Positions 5,895 to 6,017 of a stretch of 6,017 nt of DNA are shown here, piece after piece. The translations under genes were made by a program, and so were the position numbers. Source of the stretch: an uncultured Bacteroidales bacterium (lineage in GTDB: Bacteria; Bacteroidota; Bacteroidia; Bacteroidales; UBA932); assembly GCA_946617545.1 (NCBI GenBank), contig CAMOKK010000086.1:1-6017 (forward strand). Direction: 5' to 3'. Under the pieces are notes generated by a model. It was given only the letters and a program-made list of their open reading frames with translations, was not told where the DNA came from and did no database searches. Every line of letters begins with the position of its first letter. Within the stretch, counting starts at the first letter, position 1.

Positions 5895-6017
5895 ATGAAA
5901 ACATCTGTCTCCAAGCCCGAAATGAACACCCTGCAGTCCTTTTTCACGAATGACAGGATTATGCTGGCGTTGGTGTTCGTCAACACACTCTTCATCTTTG
6001 TGGGCGGCTATTTCACC
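5895..6017 (+). CDS. N-terminus of a probable ion transport (voltage-gated cation channel-like) protein, 3' truncated
   Basis: Only the first 41 codons are present and the frame runs off the right edge. The peptide begins MKTSVSKPEMNTLQSFFTND and continues into a hydrophobic helix, LALVFVNTLFIFVGGYF (24-40). This layout, a short cytoplasmic lead with FFTNDRIM and then a first membrane helix, resembles the start of small Ion_trans (PF00520) proteins of Bacteroidota, with the helix as S1. The pore and voltage-sensor segments lie outside the window, so ion selectivity and even family membership are unconfirmed. The ATG at 5895 is the only reasonable start, since the frame upstream has no other ATG before a TAA at 5856. 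It is the only convincing plus-strand gene here, divergent from YkvA. Confidence 0.6.
   Translation, partial: MKTSVSKPEMNTLQSFFTNDRIMLALVFVNTLFIFVGGYFT

Noticed and set aside
5735..5995. 86-codon minus-strand open frame over the YkvA start and the channel gene start
   Set aside because: It overlaps the divergent spacer and two better-supported genes in other frames, and has no recognisable motif.

Overview
The window looks like chromosomal DNA of a Bacteroidota bacterium, most likely a fairly GC-rich member of the Bacteroidales. This is inferred from three things: A/T-rich sequence rather than strong Shine-Dalgarno sites before most starts, TAnnTTTG-like -7 boxes upstream of genes, and a gene set (DUF4298, YkvA, small ion-transport protein, lipoprotein phosphoesterase) commonly seen in that group. 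The genus cannot be fixed from the sequence alone. There are no rRNA or tRNA genes, insertion sequences, integrases or CRISPR arrays.

Layout: nearly everything lies on the minus strand, so transcription runs right to left. At the right edge, a plus-strand ion-channel-like gene begins at 5895 and leaves the window. It is divergent, across 45 bp, from a minus-strand YkvA/DUF1232 membrane protein (5849-5454). Next comes a tight three-gene block: a lipocalin/CrtC-like protein with an RDHSFG-RDW motif (5378-4362), a 779-residue phosphohistidine phosphotransferase of the PEP synthase / rifampicin phosphotransferase type (4365-2026, sharing an ATGA start/stop with its upstream neighbour), and a TraX-family membrane protein (2020-1298, 5 bp later). 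After a 136-bp gap come a CPPED1-like metallophosphoesterase lipoprotein (1161-340) and a DUF4298 protein (334-20), again only 5 bp apart. A further gene may begin at the left edge.

The most interesting part is the 5378-1298 block. The phosphotransferase has intact ATP-grasp residues and an intact phosphohistidine site. Its central region resembles that of rifampicin phosphotransferases rather than that of true PEP synthase, and its ATP-grasp part is unusually short. It is translationally coupled to an RDHSFG/RDW protein and followed closely by a TraX-like putative membrane acyltransferase. A reasonable inference is a small pathway that phosphorylates, and perhaps acylates, an unidentified hydrophobic or small-molecule substrate. 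Nothing in the sequence identifies that substrate. The 136-bp gap also holds a short coding-like relic that reads open on both strands.
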